Positions 8,853 through 18,291 of a stretch of DNA of 64,000 nt are shown piece by piece. The notes below the pieces were generated by a model. It searched no databases and was not told the DNA's origin. It saw nothing but the letters and a program-made list of their open reading frames with translations. Numbering within the stretch: position 1 is the first letter of the stretch; every line of letters starts with the position of its first letter. The DNA comes from Burkholderia anthina (lineage in GTDB: Bacteria; Pseudomonadota; Gammaproteobacteria; Burkholderiales; Burkholderiaceae). A program made the position numbers and the translations under genes. The stretch covers positions 2,852,001 to 2,916,000 of the forward strand of contig NZ_CM003768.1 of the NCBI RefSeq assembly GCF_001547525.1, written 5' to 3'.

Positions 8853-9122
8853 ATGCTTCAACAAGAAACCACCATCGTCAATAAATTGGGGCTCCATGCG
8901 CGCGCATCGGCCAAGCTCACGCAACTGGCCGGCAACTTCCAGTCGGAAGTCTGGATGACACGCAACGGGCGCAAGATCAACGCGAAGAGCATCATGGGCG
9001 TGATGATGCTGGCGGCCGGTATCGGCAGCACCGTGACGATCGAGACCGAAGGGCCCGACGAGCGGGAAGCGATGGACGCGCTGCTAAAGCTGATCGCCGA
9101 CAAGTTCGGCGAAGGTCAGTGA
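8853..9122 (+). CDS. ptsH: Phosphocarrier protein HPr
   Basis: HPr relays phosphate from EI to EIIA proteins. The 89-residue sequence has the active site His-15 in NKLGLHARASAKL and Ser-46 in INAKSIMGVMML, the site that HPr kinase phosphorylates in organisms that have that enzyme. It sits between the mannose-type EIIA and EI genes. An intrinsic terminator lies between it and ptsI, so some uncoupling of HPr and EI expression is expected. Confidence 0.96.
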   Translation: MLQQETTIVNKLGLHARASAKLTQLAGNFQSEVWMTRNGRKINAKSIMGVMMLAAGIGSTVTIETEGPDEREAMDALLKLIADKFGEGQ

Positions 9123-9155
9123 TCGCTGCGCGCGATCGTTGCCGTTTCGACTGAG

Positions 9156-9184
9156 AATGCCGCGGGTTTCGCGGCATTTTTTTC
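9156..9184 (+). terminator. Intrinsic terminator between ptsH and ptsI
   Basis: A nine-base-pair stem (AATGCCGCG 9156-9164 with CGCGGCATT 9170-9178), a five-base loop and a T tract running to 9183 form a strong terminator 34 bases after the ptsH stop. It implies partial read-through or a separate promoter for ptsI. Confidence 0.88.
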
Positions 9185-9323
9185 GTCGGAAGCATTGATG
9201 CGAAATGCGCAATGCTGCGGTGCATGCAGTCAGCAGGGAGTCGCGGAATTTATAATCGCTAACCGGGGTCATAAGCGCATCGCAGCAGTGTGCCGCGGCT
9301 TTACTTGTACAGAGGAGGTGCGC

Positions 9324-11096
9324 GTGTCCTTCACGCTGCATGGCATTCCCGTCTCACGAGGTATCGCGATCGGGCGAGCGTATCTGATCGCGCCTGCGGC
9401 GCTCGACGTCGCCCATTACCTGATCGAGGCCAACCAGATCGACGCCGAAGTCGAGCGATTCCGCACGGCGCTCGACGTCGTGCGTCGCGAGCTCGGAGCG
9501 CTGCGCGCCGACCTGACCGACGACACCCCGAGCGAAGTCGGCGCTTTCATCGACGTTCACACGATGATCCTGAGCGACGAGATGCTCGTGCAGGAAACCA
9601 TCGACCTGATCCGCACGCGCCGCTACAACGTCGAATGGGCGCTGACCGAGCAGCTCGAGCTGCTCACGCGCCATTTCGACGACATCGAGGACGAATACCT
9701 GCGCGAGCGCAAGGCCGACATCGAGCAGGTGGTCGAGCGCGTGCTGAAGGCGCTCGCCGGTGCGCCGTCGGCGTCGCAGGCGCTCGACGGCGCGGCCAGG
9801 AACGGCACGAACGAGATGATCGTCGTCGCGCACGACATCGCGCCGGCCGACATGATGCAGTTCAAGACGCAGTCGTTCCAGGCGTTCGTCACCGATCTCG
9901 GCGGGCGCACGTCGCACACCGCGATCGTCGCGCGCAGCCTCGGCATTCCGGCCGCGGTCGGCGTCCAGCATGCGAGTGCGCTGATCCGCCAGGACGACCT
10001 GATCATCGTCGACGGCGACGCGGGCATCGTGATCGTCGATCCGGCGCCGATCGTCCTCGAGGAATATTCGTACCGCCAGTCCGAGAAGCTGCTGGAGCAA
10101 CGCAAGCTGCAGCGCCTGAAGTTCTCGCCGACGCAAACGTTGTGCGGCACGAAGATCGACCTGTACGCGAACATCGAGCTGCCCGACGACGCGAAGGCGG
10201 CCGTCGAGGCCGGCGCGGTCGGCGTCGGCCTGTTCCGCTCCGAGTTCCTGTTCATGCATCAGAAGGAGATGCCGGAAGAGGAGGAGCAGTTCGCCGCGTA
10301 CAAGCGGGCCGTCGAGTGGATGAAGGGCATGCCGGTGACGATCCGCACGATCGACGTCGGCGCCGATAAGCCGCTCGAGGCGCTCGACGAAGGCTACGAA
10401 ACGGCGCCGAACCCGGCGCTCGGGCTGCGCGCGATCCGCTGGAGCCTGTCCGAGCCGCAGATGTTCCTCACGCAGTTGCGCGCGATCCTGCGCGCGTCGG
10501 CGTTCGGCCAGGTGAAGATCCTGATCCCGATGCTCGCGCACGCGCAGGAAATCGACCAGACGCTCGACCTGATCCGCGAGGCGAAGCGCCAGCTCGACGA
10601 CGCGGGGCTCGCGTACGATCCGAACGTGCGCATCGGCGCGATGATCGAGATCCCGGCCGCGGCGATCGCGCTGCCGCTGTTCCTGAAGCGCTTCGATTTC
10701 CTGTCGATCGGCACGAACGACCTGATCCAGTACACGCTCGCGATCGATCGCGCCGACAATGCGGTCGCGCACCTGTACGATCCGCTGCATCCGGCGGTGC
10801 TGCACCTGATCGCTTACACGTTGCGCGAGGCGAAGTGCGCGGGCGTGTCGGTGTCGGTGTGCGGGGAGATGGCGGGCGATCCGGCGCTCACGCGCCTGTT
10901 GCTCGGGATGGGGCTCACCGAGTTCTCGATGCATCCGAGCCAGTTGCTCGTCGTGAAGCAGGAGATCCTGCGCGCGCACCTGAAGGCGCTCGAAAAGCCG
11001 ACGGCCGACGTGCTGGCCGCGTTCGAGCCGGAAGAAGTGCAGGCGGCGCTGCAGCGGCTGTCGGTCGCCGAGCCGCGCGCGGACGCGGCCGCCTAG
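9324..11096 (+). CDS. ptsI: PTS enzyme I (phosphoenolpyruvate-protein phosphotransferase)
   Basis: Enzyme I takes phosphate from phosphoenolpyruvate and passes it to HPr. I chose the GTG start at 9324 (MSFTLHGIPVSRGIAIGRA) because AGAGGAGG sits five bases upstream; the longer open frame from 9195 runs back through the terminator zone. The 590-residue product has the phosphohistidine His-198 in GGRTSHTAIVARSLG. The C-terminal PEP-binding barrel follows, with FLSIGTNDLIQYTLAIDR and the catalytic cysteine in SVCGEMAGDP. The window holds a second EI domain in the nag locus (44016-46598), so phosphate flow could be branched. Confidence 0.95.
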   Translation: MSFTLHGIPVSRGIAIGRAYLIAPAALDVAHYLIEANQIDAEVERFRTALDVVRRELGALRADLTDDTPSEVGAFIDVHTMILSDEMLVQETIDLIRTRRYNVEWALTEQLELLTRHFDDIEDEYLRERKADIEQVVERVLKALAGAPSASQALDGAARNGTNEMIVVAHDIAPADMMQFKTQSFQAFVTDLGGRTSHTAIVARSLGIPAAVGVQHASALIRQDDLIIVDGDAGIVIVDPAPIVLEEYSYRQSEKLLEQRKLQRLKFSPTQTLCGTKIDLYANIELPDDAKAAVEAGAVGVGLFRSEFLFMHQKEMPEEEEQFAAYKRAVEWMKGMPVTIRTIDVGADKPLEALDEGYETAPNPALGLRAIRWSLSEPQMFLTQLRAILRASAFGQVKILIPMLAHAQEIDQTLDLIREAKRQLDDAGLAYDPNVRIGAMIEIPAAAIALPLFLKRFDFLSIGTNDLIQYTLAIDRADNAVAHLYDPLHPAVLHLIAYTLREAKCAGVSVSVCGEMAGDPALTRLLLGMGLTEFSMHPSQLLVVKQEILRAHLKALEKPTADVLAAFEPEEVQAALQRLSVAEPRADAAA

Positions 11097-11192
11097 GCAA
11101 ACCTGGGCGCGCTTGGGCGTTCAGCCGCCGCTGACCGCGAACTGTAGCGAAATGTCACGCATACGCGGTCCGGCGCATGCGTGATGCGCGCG

Positions 11193-11945
11193 TCAGTGCC
11201 GCCCGCCGCACACGGGGCAATCGGCCTGGCGCGCGATTTTCATCGTCGTCCATTCCATCCGCAGCGAATCGAGCATCATCAGCCGCCCGTTGAGCGTCTT
11301 GCCGATGCCGCCGATCACGCGCAGCGCCTCGGCCGCCTGCATCGCGCCGATGATCCCGACGGTCGGCGCGAACACGCCCATCGTCGCGCACGCGACTTCC
11401 TCGAACGGCTGGTCTTCCGGGAACACGCACGCATAGCAGGGCGCGGCCGCGTCGCGGAAGTCGAACGTGCTGATCTGGCCGTCGAAGCGCAGCGCGGCGC
11501 CCGACACGAGCGGCACGCCGTGCGCGACGCACGCACGGTTGATCGCGTGCCGCGTCGCGAAGTTGTCGGTGCAGTCGAGCACGACGCTCGCGTGCGGCAC
11601 GTGCGCGTCGAGCCATGCATCGTCGACGCGCGCCGCGACCGCGTTCACCTTCACCTCGGGATTCAGTTGCGCCAGCGCGTCGCGCCCCGACTCGACCTTG
11701 CTGCGCCCGACCGATGCCGTCACGTGCAGGATCTGCCGCTGCAGGTTCGTGAGGTCGACCGTATCGGCATCGACGAGCGTGAGCGTGCCGACCCCCGACG
11801 CCGCGAGGTACATCGCGGCGGGCGAGCCGAGGCCGCCCGCGCCGACGACGATCGCATGCGCGTCGAGAAAGCGCTGCTGCGCCTCGATGCCGATTTCGTC
11901 GACGAGGATGTGGCGGGAGTAGCGAAGGAGTTGATCGTCGTTCAT
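11193..11945 (-). CDS. moeB: ThiF/MoeB/HesA family adenylyltransferase
   Basis: Proteins of this E1-like family adenylate the C-terminal glycine of a small sulfur carrier (MoaD for molybdopterin, ThiS for thiamine). The 250-residue product starts at ATG 11945 (MNDDQLLRYSRHILVDEIG), the usual MoeB N-terminus. The Rossmann ATP site is VVGAGGLGSPAAMYLAASG, and DLTNLQRQILH contains the conserved arginine. Two CxxC pairs (PCYAC and CPVC) form the structural zinc site. Sequence alone does not separate MoeB from ThiF; neither the moa nor the thi genes are adjacent, so the gene symbol is the weaker part of the call. Confidence 0.88.
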   Translation of the reverse strand: MNDDQLLRYSRHILVDEIGIEAQQRFLDAHAIVVGAGGLGSPAAMYLAASGVGTLTLVDADTVDLTNLQRQILHVTASVGRSKVESGRDALAQLNPEVKVNAVAARVDDAWLDAHVPHASVVLDCTDNFATRHAINRACVAHGVPLVSGAALRFDGQISTFDFRDAAAPCYACVFPEDQPFEEVACATMGVFAPTVGIIGAMQAAEALRVIGGIGKTLNGRLMMLDSLRMEWTTMKIARQADCPVCGGRH

Positions 11946-11995
11946 GGGCAGTCGTGGGCGAGGCGGGCGGACGTTCGTTATTTTAGGCGCGCATG

Positions 11996-12031
11996 AAAAA
12001 CGGGCCATCGCGGTCTTCCCGCGATGGCCCG
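11996..12031 (-). terminator. Intrinsic terminator of ctpA
   Basis: On the minus strand, a 13-base-pair stem (12001-12013 with 12019-12031) with a five-base loop is followed by five T residues (12000-11996). It lies 19 bases past the ctpA stop codon. Confidence 0.88.
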
Positions 12032-12049
12032 TCGGATACCGGCCGGCGC

Positions 12050-13603
12050 TTACTTCGGCGCGGAGGCGGGCTTCGGTGCGGAAGCCGGCTTCGCGGCGCT
12101 CGCGCCCGATGCCTTCGCGCTCGCGGCAGCCTTCGCGGCCGGGCTCTTCGTCGTGCTCTCGGCGAGCAGCGACTTCGATTCCTGGACCGGCTTGCCTTCG
12201 AGCTTGTTGAGCGCCTGCTGCATCATGAAGTCGTCGGCGCTGCCGAACTCGATCGGCTTGCGATCGCGATCCTTCTGGCGCTGCTCCGGCGTCTTCTTGT
12301 CGTTCTGCTCTTCGAGCACGCGCAACTGATCCATCCGGCGCTGCTCGCGCTCTTCCTGTTCCTTCTTCTCGTTCGGATCCTGCGTGTTCGCGAGGTGGTT
12401 CGTGTAGTCGACCTCGCGCGTCACGAGCACGTCGTCCGGATCGCCGTCCGCGTACTGATCGACCGGCACGTCCGGCGTGATGCCCTTGTTCTGGATCGAA
12501 CGGCCGCTCGGCGTGTAGTAGTACGCGGTGGTCAGGCGCAGCGCGGTGTCGGCCGTCATCGGGCGCACCGTCTGCACCGAACCCTTGCCGAACGTCGTCT
12601 TGCCCATGATCTGCGCGCGCTTCGAATCCTGCAGCGCACCGGCGACGATTTCCGACGCGGACGCCGAATACGCGTTCGTCAGCACGATCATCGGCACGGT
12701 CTTGAAGACGGGCGGCAGGTTCTTCAGCGGATCGCCGTCGAAGGACGGCAGGCGATAGTTGTCGTACGTGTCGCGGTAGACCTGCTTCGAATCGGGGATC
12801 TGGCCGTTGGTCGACACGACGACCGAGTCGGGCGGCAGGAACGCGCCGGCCACGCCGACCGCGCTCTGCAGCAGCCCGCCGCCGTTGTTGCGCAGGTCGA
12901 GGATCAGGCCCTTCAGGTTCGGCTGCTGGCGCGCGATGTCCTGCAGCTTCTGCGCGAGATCGGGCGTCGTGCGCTCCTGGAAGCTCGTGATGCGGATATA
13001 CGCGTAGCCCGGATCGAGCATCTTCATCTTCACGCTCTGGACCTTGATGATCGCGCGCGTGACCGTGACCGGGAACGTGCGGTCGTCGCTCTTGCGGAAG
13101 ATCGTCAGCGTGACCTTGGTGCCCGGCTCGCCGCGCATCTGCTTGACGGCCTTGTCGAGCGTCATGCCGCGCACCGGCTTGTCGTTGATGCGCGTGATCA
13201 GGTCGCCCGGACGGATGCCGGCGCGGAACGCGGGGGTGTCCTCGATCGGCGAGATCACCTTGACGAGGCCGTCTTCCTGCGAGATCTCGATGCCGAGACC
13301 CGCGAAACGGCCCTTCGTCTGCTCCTGCAGCTCGTCATAGTCGGTCTTGTCGAGGAACGACGAGTGCGGATCGAGGCTCGACACCATGCCCTTGATCGCG
13401 GCCGTCAGCAGCTTCTTGTCGTCGACCGGCTCGACGTACTCGCGCTTGATCTGCCCGAATACTTCCGCGAACAGGCGGAGCTGGTCGAGGGGAAGCGGCG
13501 CCGTGGCGGTCTGCTCGGCCGATGCGGAAACCTGCAGCGTGGCGAATACGCCCGTGGCGAGGCCCGCGGCAATCAGGCCGATGTTCTTCAAATTCATTCG
13601 CAT
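12050..13603 (-). CDS. ctpA: Carboxyl-terminal processing protease CtpA (S41)
   Basis: A periplasmic serine protease of peptidase family S41, which trims C-termini of envelope proteins and cell-wall hydrolases. The 517 residues contain a signal peptide or anchor (1-28), a PDZ domain (about 105-185, including RAGIRPGDLITRIND) and the catalytic core. The nucleophile region is NAYSASASEIV (Ser-313), and the general-base lysine is in FGKGSVQ (about 340). The last 45 residues are a low-complexity tail of alanine, serine, proline and lysine, with KPASAP repeated. A lysine/glutamate-rich segment (about 410-460) precedes it. It ends at a strong terminator and is upstream of moeB on the same strand. 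Confidence 0.94.
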   Translation of the reverse strand: MRMNLKNIGLIAAGLATGVFATLQVSASAEQTATAPLPLDQLRLFAEVFGQIKREYVEPVDDKKLLTAAIKGMVSSLDPHSSFLDKTDYDELQEQTKGRFAGLGIEISQEDGLVKVISPIEDTPAFRAGIRPGDLITRINDKPVRGMTLDKAVKQMRGEPGTKVTLTIFRKSDDRTFPVTVTRAIIKVQSVKMKMLDPGYAYIRITSFQERTTPDLAQKLQDIARQQPNLKGLILDLRNNGGGLLQSAVGVAGAFLPPDSVVVSTNGQIPDSKQVYRDTYDNYRLPSFDGDPLKNLPPVFKTVPMIVLTNAYSASASEIVAGALQDSKRAQIMGKTTFGKGSVQTVRPMTADTALRLTTAYYYTPSGRSIQNKGITPDVPVDQYADGDPDDVLVTREVDYTNHLANTQDPNEKKEQEEREQRRMDQLRVLEEQNDKKTPEQRQKDRDRKPIEFGSADDFMMQQALNKLEGKPVQESKSLLAESTTKSPAAKAAASAKASGASAAKPASAPKPASAPK

Positions 13604-13870
13604 AGAGAGTCGAGTGCGGTCGGGAAGCGCGTGGCGGTAGCGGGGATGTAGCGGACAAGTATAACTGTTCGTCCGATAACTCAGTGGAACGGCGCGAAAA
13701 GCGCCGCAACGGCCGCTGAGGGCCCGGCAGGGCGCCGCCGGGCGCGCAGCGGAGTTCGAAAGCGGATTCGACCGCGGCAGGGCCGCGAAGGTTCGCGCGG
13801 CGTGCGGGCCGCGGCCCGAAGCGCGGACGGACGGCCGCGCCGGGGCGCGGGCCGCCCGCCGCGACGGGCG

Positions 13871-14617
13871 TCAGCCCGCCTTGCCCTGCTTCGCGACGGC
13901 GGCCTGCGCCTGCGCGATCGCTTCCTGGTCGCCGAGGTAATAGTGCGTGATCGGCTTCAGGTTCTCGTCGAGTTCATACACGAGCGGCACGCCGTTGGGG
14001 ATGTTCAGGCCGACGATGTCGCTGTCCGAGATGCCGTCGAGGTACTTGATCAGCGCGCGCAGCGAGTTGCCGTGCGCGGCGATCAGCACCTGCTTGCCGG
14101 CGCGCACCGCGGGCGCGATCGACTCGTTCCACAGCGGCAGCACGCGCGCGACCGTGTCCTTCAGGCATTCGGTGAGCGGCAGCTGCTCGCGCGGCACCTT
14201 CGCATAGCGCGGGTCGCCGAACGGCGCGCGTTCGTCGGTCGGCTCGAGCGCGGGCGGCGGCGTGTCGTAGCTGCGGCGCCACACGAGCACCTGCTCGTCG
14301 CCGAACTTCGCGGCCGTTTCCGCCTTGTTCAGGCCCGACAGCGCGCCGTAGTGGCGCTCGTTCAGGCGCCACGAGTGGACGACCGGCAGGTACATCAGGT
14401 CCATCTTGTCCTGCACGTGCCACAGCGTGCGGATCGCGCGCTTGAGTACCGACGTGTACGCGATGTCGAACGTGTAGCCGGCCTCCTTGAGCAGTTCGCC
14501 GGCCTGGTAGGCTTCGTTGCGACCCTGTTCGGTCAGGTCGACGTCGACCCAGCCGGTGAAGCGGTTTTCCTTGTTCCACGTCGATTCGCCGTGGCGGATG
14601 AGAACGAGTTTGTACAT
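13871..14617 (-). CDS. gpmA: 2,3-bisphosphoglycerate-dependent phosphoglycerate mutase
   Basis: It interconverts 3- and 2-phosphoglycerate in glycolysis and gluconeogenesis. The 248-residue protein has the phosphohistidine His-9 in the RHGE signature ([18 protein letters not shown]), plus the second catalytic histidine in [15 protein letters not shown]. Length and insertions match the dPGM family rather than the shorter histidine phosphatases. It is divergent from the rhodanese gene, with a 135-base intergenic region containing the AT-rich segment TTATTTTATAATGG (about 14697-14710), which could serve as a -10 region on either strand. Confidence 0.96.
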   Translation of the reverse strand: MYKLVLIRHGESTWNKENRFTGWVDVDLTEQGRNEAYQAGELLKEAGYTFDIAYTSVLKRAIRTLWHVQDKMDLMYLPVVHSWRLNERHYGALSGLNKAETAAKFGDEQVLVWRRSYDTPPPALEPTDERAPFGDPRYAKVPREQLPLTECLKDTVARVLPLWNESIAPAVRAGKQVLIAAHGNSLRALIKYLDGISDSDIVGLNIPNGVPLVYELDENLKPITHYYLGDQEAIAQAQAAVAKQGKAG

Positions 14618-14752
14618 GGATCTTGCGGTCGGTAGTGAGAGGGAAGCGGGGCGCGTCGCGCGGCGCCCGGTTCGGGCCCGCCATCGCGCAAGACGGTTAT
14701 TTTATAATGGCAGGATTGTCCTCATCCGATTTCTCTTTTCCGGCGACATTCC

Positions 14753-15175
14753 GTGACGTTCTTTACCAATTACACGAACCTGGCCCTTATCGCGATCCTG
14801 CTGGTTTCCGGCGGCCTGCTTGCATGGCCGGCGCTGCGCCGCGGCCGCGGCGGCTTGTCGGCCGCGGAGGCGACGCAGCTCATCAATCGTCGCAACGCGG
14901 TCGTGATCGACCTGCGCGCGCCGTCCGATTTCGCCGCCGGCCATCTGCCGTCGGCGCGTCAGGTCGCCGCGGGCGAGATCGGCGCGAAAATTGCGCAGGT
15001 CGCGAAGAACAAGAGCACCCCGGTGCTGCTCGTCTGCCAGAACGGCCAGCAGTCGCAGAAGGCGGCGCGCGAGGTCGAGGCGGCGGGTTACGCCGAGGTG
15101 CACGTGCTCGAAGGCGGCGTGGCCGCCTGGCAGCAGGCCGGGATGCCGGTCGTCAAACAAGGAGTGGCGAAGTGA
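14753..15175 (+). CDS. Membrane-anchored rhodanese-like protein
   Basis: This 140-residue protein has one N-terminal membrane helix (about 8-28, LALIAILLVSGGLLAWPAL) and a single rhodanese domain. VIDLRAPSDFAAGHLPSAR is the CH2A motif, and the active-site loop LLVCQNGQQSQKAA contains the sulfur-carrying cysteine. The start is GTG 14753. It overlaps grxC by four bases (GTGA), and secB and gpsA follow, an order common in betaproteobacteria and reminiscent of E. coli yibN-grxC-secB-gpsA. A role in sulfur or redox chemistry at the membrane is inferred; the substrate is unknown. Confidence 0.9.
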   Translation: MTFFTNYTNLALIAILLVSGGLLAWPALRRGRGGLSAAEATQLINRRNAVVIDLRAPSDFAAGHLPSARQVAAGEIGAKIAQVAKNKSTPVLLVCQNGQQSQKAAREVEAAGYAEVHVLEGGVAAWQQAGMPVVKQGVAK

Positions 15176-15432
15176 ACAAGGTTTTGATGTACAGCACGCA
15201 GGTGTGTCCGTATTGCATGCAGGCCGAGCGCCTGCTGAAGCTGCGCGGCGTCGAGCAGATCGAAAAGGTGCTGATCGATCGCGATCCGGCCCGCCGCGAG
15301 GAAATGATGACGCGCACGGGGCGCCGCACGGTCCCGCAGATCTATATCGGCGACACGCACGTCGGCGGTTACGACGATCTGTCGAAGCTCGACCGCGAAG
15401 GCGGCCTCGTGCCGCTTCTGCAAGCGGCCTGA
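15172..15432 (+). CDS. grxC: Glutaredoxin 3
   Basis: GrxC reduces disulfides and glutathione-protein mixed disulfides at the expense of glutathione. The 86-residue sequence has the CPYC active site near residue 12 (STQVCPYCMQAERLL), the cis-proline TVPQIYIGD and the glutathione-binding HVGGYDDL. The GTG start at 15172 overlaps the stop of the rhodanese gene (GTGA), indicating translational coupling. secB begins 107 bases downstream. Confidence 0.94.
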   Translation: MNKVLMYSTQVCPYCMQAERLLKLRGVEQIEKVLIDRDPARREEMMTRTGRRTVPQIYIGDTHVGGYDDLSKLDREGGLVPLLQAA

Positions 15433-15539
15433 TTAGGGCAGAATGGCCGCCGGCCGCGCCGCGGCTTGGGCGCGCACGATACATCCGTGGCGGCCGGCGA
15501 ACAGCCGGGCCGCCCCGTCACCACTTTTAGGGAAACACC

Positions 15540-16031
15540 ATGTCCGACGTCGAAAACCAACCGTTCTTCAACATCCAGCGCGTCTACCTGAAGGATATGT
15601 CGCTCGAGCAGCCGAATTCGCCGGCGATCTTCCTCGAGCAGGACATGCCGTCGGTTGAAGTCGAAGTCGACGTCAAGGCCGACCGCCTCGCGGAAAGCGT
15701 GTTCGAAGTCATCGTGTCGGGTACCGTCACCGCGAAGGTGAAGGACAAGGTCGCATTCCTGATCGAAGCGAAGCAGGCCGGCATTTTCGACATCCGCAAC
15801 ATTCCGGACGAACAGCTCGACCCGCTCGTCGGCATCGCGTGCCCGACGATCCTGTTCCCGTACCTGCGCTCGAACATCGCCGACGCGATCACGCGTGCCG
15901 GCTTCCCGCCGATCCACCTGGCCGAAATCAACTTCCAGGCGCTGTACGAGCAGCGTCTCGCGCAGCTTCAGCAGCAGGCCGGCGCCGCGGCAGGCGCGAA
16001 CGGTGCGCCGAACGGCACGACGCTGAACTGA
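15540..16031 (+). CDS. secB: Protein-export chaperone SecB
   Basis: SecB is a tetrameric cytosolic chaperone that keeps preproteins unfolded and hands them to SecA. The 163-residue product contains the family core [20 protein letters not shown] and the strongly conserved [19 protein letters not shown]. The C-terminal tail is alanine- and asparagine-rich. It lies between grxC and gpsA, the same order as in enterobacteria. Confidence 0.97.
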   Translation: MSDVENQPFFNIQRVYLKDMSLEQPNSPAIFLEQDMPSVEVEVDVKADRLAESVFEVIVSGTVTAKVKDKVAFLIEAKQAGIFDIRNIPDEQLDPLVGIACPTILFPYLRSNIADAITRAGFPPIHLAEINFQALYEQRLAQLQQQAGAAAGANGAPNGTTLN

Positions 16032-16057
16032 CGTTTCACTCCGGACCGGTGCTGGGT

Positions 16058-17056
16058 ATGAAAGTAGCCGTTCTCGGCGCCGGTGCCTGGGGCACCGCGC
16101 TCGCGGGCCATCTGGCCGCGCGGCACGATACGCTTCTGTGGGCGCGCGACGCCGCGCTCATCGCCGGGCTGCAGGCCCGGCACGAAAATTCCCGCTATCT
16201 GGACGGCATCGCGCTGTCTGATGCGCTGCGCTACGACGCCGATCTCGGCGCCGCGCTCGCGCACGGCGCCGCTCACGACGCACTGTGCGTGATCGCCGCG
16301 CCGGTGGCCGGGCTGCGCACGCTGTGCCGCGCGATGCGCGATGCAGGCTGCGTGCCCGCGCACATCGTCTGGGTCTGCAAGGGCTTCGAGGCCGACACGC
16401 ATCTGCTGCCGCATCAGGTGATCGCGGCCGAGTTGCCCGAACAGCGGAGCAACGGCGTGCTGTCGGGCCCGAGTTTCGCGCGCGAGGTCGGCCAGTCGCT
16501 GCCCGTCGCATTGACGGTCGCGAGCGCGTCGGCCGAATGCCGCGAGCGCACGCTCGCCGCGTTCCATCACGGCGCGATGCGGATCTATACGGGCGACGAC
16601 GTGGTCGGCGTCGAGGTCGGCGGCGCGGTGAAGAACGTGCTGGCGATCGCGACCGGCATTTCCGACGGCCTCGGCCTCGGGCTGAACGCGCGCGCCGCGC
16701 TGATCACGCGCGGCCTCGCCGAAATGTCGCGGCTCGGCGTGGCGCTCGGCGGCCGCGCGGAAACCTTCACGGGGCTCACGGGCCTCGGCGACCTGATCCT
16801 GACCGCGACGGGCGACCTGTCGCGCAACCGCACGGTCGGCCTGCAACTGGCGGCCGGCCGCACGCTGAACGACATCCTCGGCGCGCTCGGCCACGTGGCC
16901 GAAGGCGTGCGCTGCGCGCAGGCCGTGCTGGCGCTCGCGCGCGCGCAGTCGATCGAAATGCCGATCACGGAAGCCGTATGCGGCGTGCTGTTCGACGGCA
17001 TCGCGCCGCGCGACGCCGTGAGCGGCCTGCTGCGCCGCGACGCGCGCGCCGAATAG
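16058..17056 (+). CDS. gpsA: Glycerol-3-phosphate dehydrogenase [NAD(P)+]
   Basis: GpsA reduces dihydroxyacetone phosphate to sn-glycerol-3-phosphate for phospholipid synthesis. The start at ATG 16058 gives [19 protein letters not shown] with the Rossmann GxGxxG motif. Further signatures are [19 protein letters not shown] and the catalytic-lysine region [20 protein letters not shown], followed by [14 protein letters not shown]. The 332-residue length is typical. It is 26 bases downstream of secB. A GC-rich inverted repeat without a T run (17085-17108) follows the gene. Confidence 0.95.
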   Translation: MKVAVLGAGAWGTALAGHLAARHDTLLWARDAALIAGLQARHENSRYLDGIALSDALRYDADLGAALAHGAAHDALCVIAAPVAGLRTLCRAMRDAGCVPAHIVWVCKGFEADTHLLPHQVIAAELPEQRSNGVLSGPSFAREVGQSLPVALTVASASAECRERTLAAFHHGAMRIYTGDDVVGVEVGGAVKNVLAIATGISDGLGLGLNARAALITRGLAEMSRLGVALGGRAETFTGLTGLGDLILTATGDLSRNRTVGLQLAAGRTLNDILGALGHVAEGVRCAQAVLALARAQSIEMPITEAVCGVLFDGIAPRDAVSGLLRRDARAE

Positions 17057-17163
17057 GCGCGGTCGGCGTCGCGCGCGACCGGATCGCCCGGCACGGTTGC
17101 GCCGGGCGCGCGGCGCCAAAGCGGACTACGCTTGAACGGTCTCCCGCGTTCCGCGAGGTTGTC

Positions 17164-17688
17164 ATGCTGCAGATCCATTCCACCACGCTCGATGCACAGC
17201 TCGTCGACATCACGACGCTCGACGTCGATGCGATCGTCAACGCCGCGAATGGCTCGCTGCTCGGCGGGGGCGGCGTCGACGGCGCGATCCACCGCGCGGC
17301 CGGCCCCGGCCTGCTCGCCGAGTGCCGCACGCTCGGCGGCTGCGACACCGGCGACGCGAAGCTCACGCGCGGCCACGGGTTGCCGGCGCGCTACGTGATC
17401 CACGCGGTCGGGCCCGTCTGGCACGGCGGCGCGCGCGGCGAGGCCGAGCTGCTCGCGTCGTGCTACCGGCGCGCGATCGAGCTGGCCGAAGAAGTGGCCG
17501 CGACGTCGATCGCGTTTCCCGCGATCAGTTGCGGCGTCTACCGCTATCCGGCCGAAGCCGCCGTCGACATCGCGGTCGGCACCGTCGCCGAGATGCTCGC
17601 GCAGGCGCCGAATCTCGCACGCGTGGTGTTCGCGTGCTTTTCCCCCGACATCTACGACCTGTACCGCGCGCGGCTCGCGCGAACCTGA
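17164..17688 (+). CDS. Macrodomain protein (O-acetyl-ADP-ribose deacetylase type)
   Basis: The 174-residue protein is a single macrodomain of the MacroD/YmdB class, which hydrolyses O-acetyl-ADP-ribose or removes ADP-ribose from acidic residues. The class signature is clear: [20 protein letters not shown] followed by [10 protein letters not shown], then [22 protein letters not shown], and [12 protein letters not shown] binding the distal ribose. It is transcribed alone, 107 bases after gpsA and convergent with trmL. No ADP-ribosyltransferase or toxin gene lies nearby, so a housekeeping metabolite-repair role is more likely than a defence role. Confidence 0.92.
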   Translation: MLQIHSTTLDAQLVDITTLDVDAIVNAANGSLLGGGGVDGAIHRAAGPGLLAECRTLGGCDTGDAKLTRGHGLPARYVIHAVGPVWHGGARGEAELLASCYRRAIELAEEVAATSIAFPAISCGVYRYPAEAAVDIAVGTVAEMLAQAPNLARVVFACFSPDIYDLYRARLART

Positions 17689-17721
17689 CGCGCTCCGCGC
17701 CGCGGATTGCGCCAGCGAGCG

Positions 17722-18192
17722 TCACGCGCCGCCTTCGAAGCCGGCCTGGCGCCACGCCTCGAACACGACCACCGCGACCGTGTTCGACAGGTTCAGGCTG
17801 CGGTTGTCCGGCCGCATCGGCAGCCGCACGCGCTGTTCGTTCGGGAAGCGGTCGAGCAGCTCGGCGGGCAGGCCGCGCGTTTCCGAGCCGAACACGAACC
17901 AGTCGCCGGGCAGGAACGCACGATCGTGGAAGCGGCCCGAGCCGCGCGTCGTGAACGCGAACATCCGCGCGGGATCGGGCGCTTCGGCGGCGACGAACGC
18001 GTCCCAGTCGCGGTGCACGCGCATTTGCGCATACTCGTGATAGTCGAGGCCGGCGCGGCGCATCCGCGCGTCGTCGAGCGGGAAGCCGAGCGGCTCGATC
18101 AGGTGCAGGTGCGCGCCGGTGTTCGCGCACAGGCGGATCACGTTGCCGGTGTTCGGCGGAATTTCGGGAGCGACGAGGACGACGTTGAACAT
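17722..18192 (-). CDS. trmL: tRNA (cytidine(34)-2'-O)-methyltransferase
   Basis: TrmL methylates the ribose of the wobble nucleotide in certain tRNA-Leu isoacceptors. The 156-residue SPOUT-fold protein opens MFNVVLVAPEIPPNTGNVIR and carries the SAM-knot motifs VFGSETRGLPAELL and RLPMRPDNRSLNLSNTVAVV. Its length is the family norm. It runs convergent with the macrodomain gene and in the same direction as comF upstream, 99 bases away. Confidence 0.95.
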   Translation of the reverse strand: MFNVVLVAPEIPPNTGNVIRLCANTGAHLHLIEPLGFPLDDARMRRAGLDYHEYAQMRVHRDWDAFVAAEAPDPARMFAFTTRGSGRFHDRAFLPGDWFVFGSETRGLPAELLDRFPNEQRVRLPMRPDNRSLNLSNTVAVVVFEAWRQAGFEGGA

Positions 18193-18291
18193 GTTTCGGT
18201 TTGGCTGGGGCGGCCGGAGCGGCGCAACGCGCGTGCATCCGGCCGGCCGGTTCGTGACGGCCGCGCGCGGGCGGCCGGCCTTTCCATCTAA

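Noticed and set aside
17085-17108. GC-rich inverted repeat after gpsA as a terminator
   Set aside because: The eight-base stem is good but no T run follows on either strand, so it is not counted as an intrinsic terminator.
17164-17688. Macrodomain gene as the antitoxin of an ADP-ribosylating toxin-antitoxin pair
   Set aside because: No DarT-like or other ADP-ribosyltransferase gene is adjacent, and the protein matches the MacroD/YmdB class rather than DarG.
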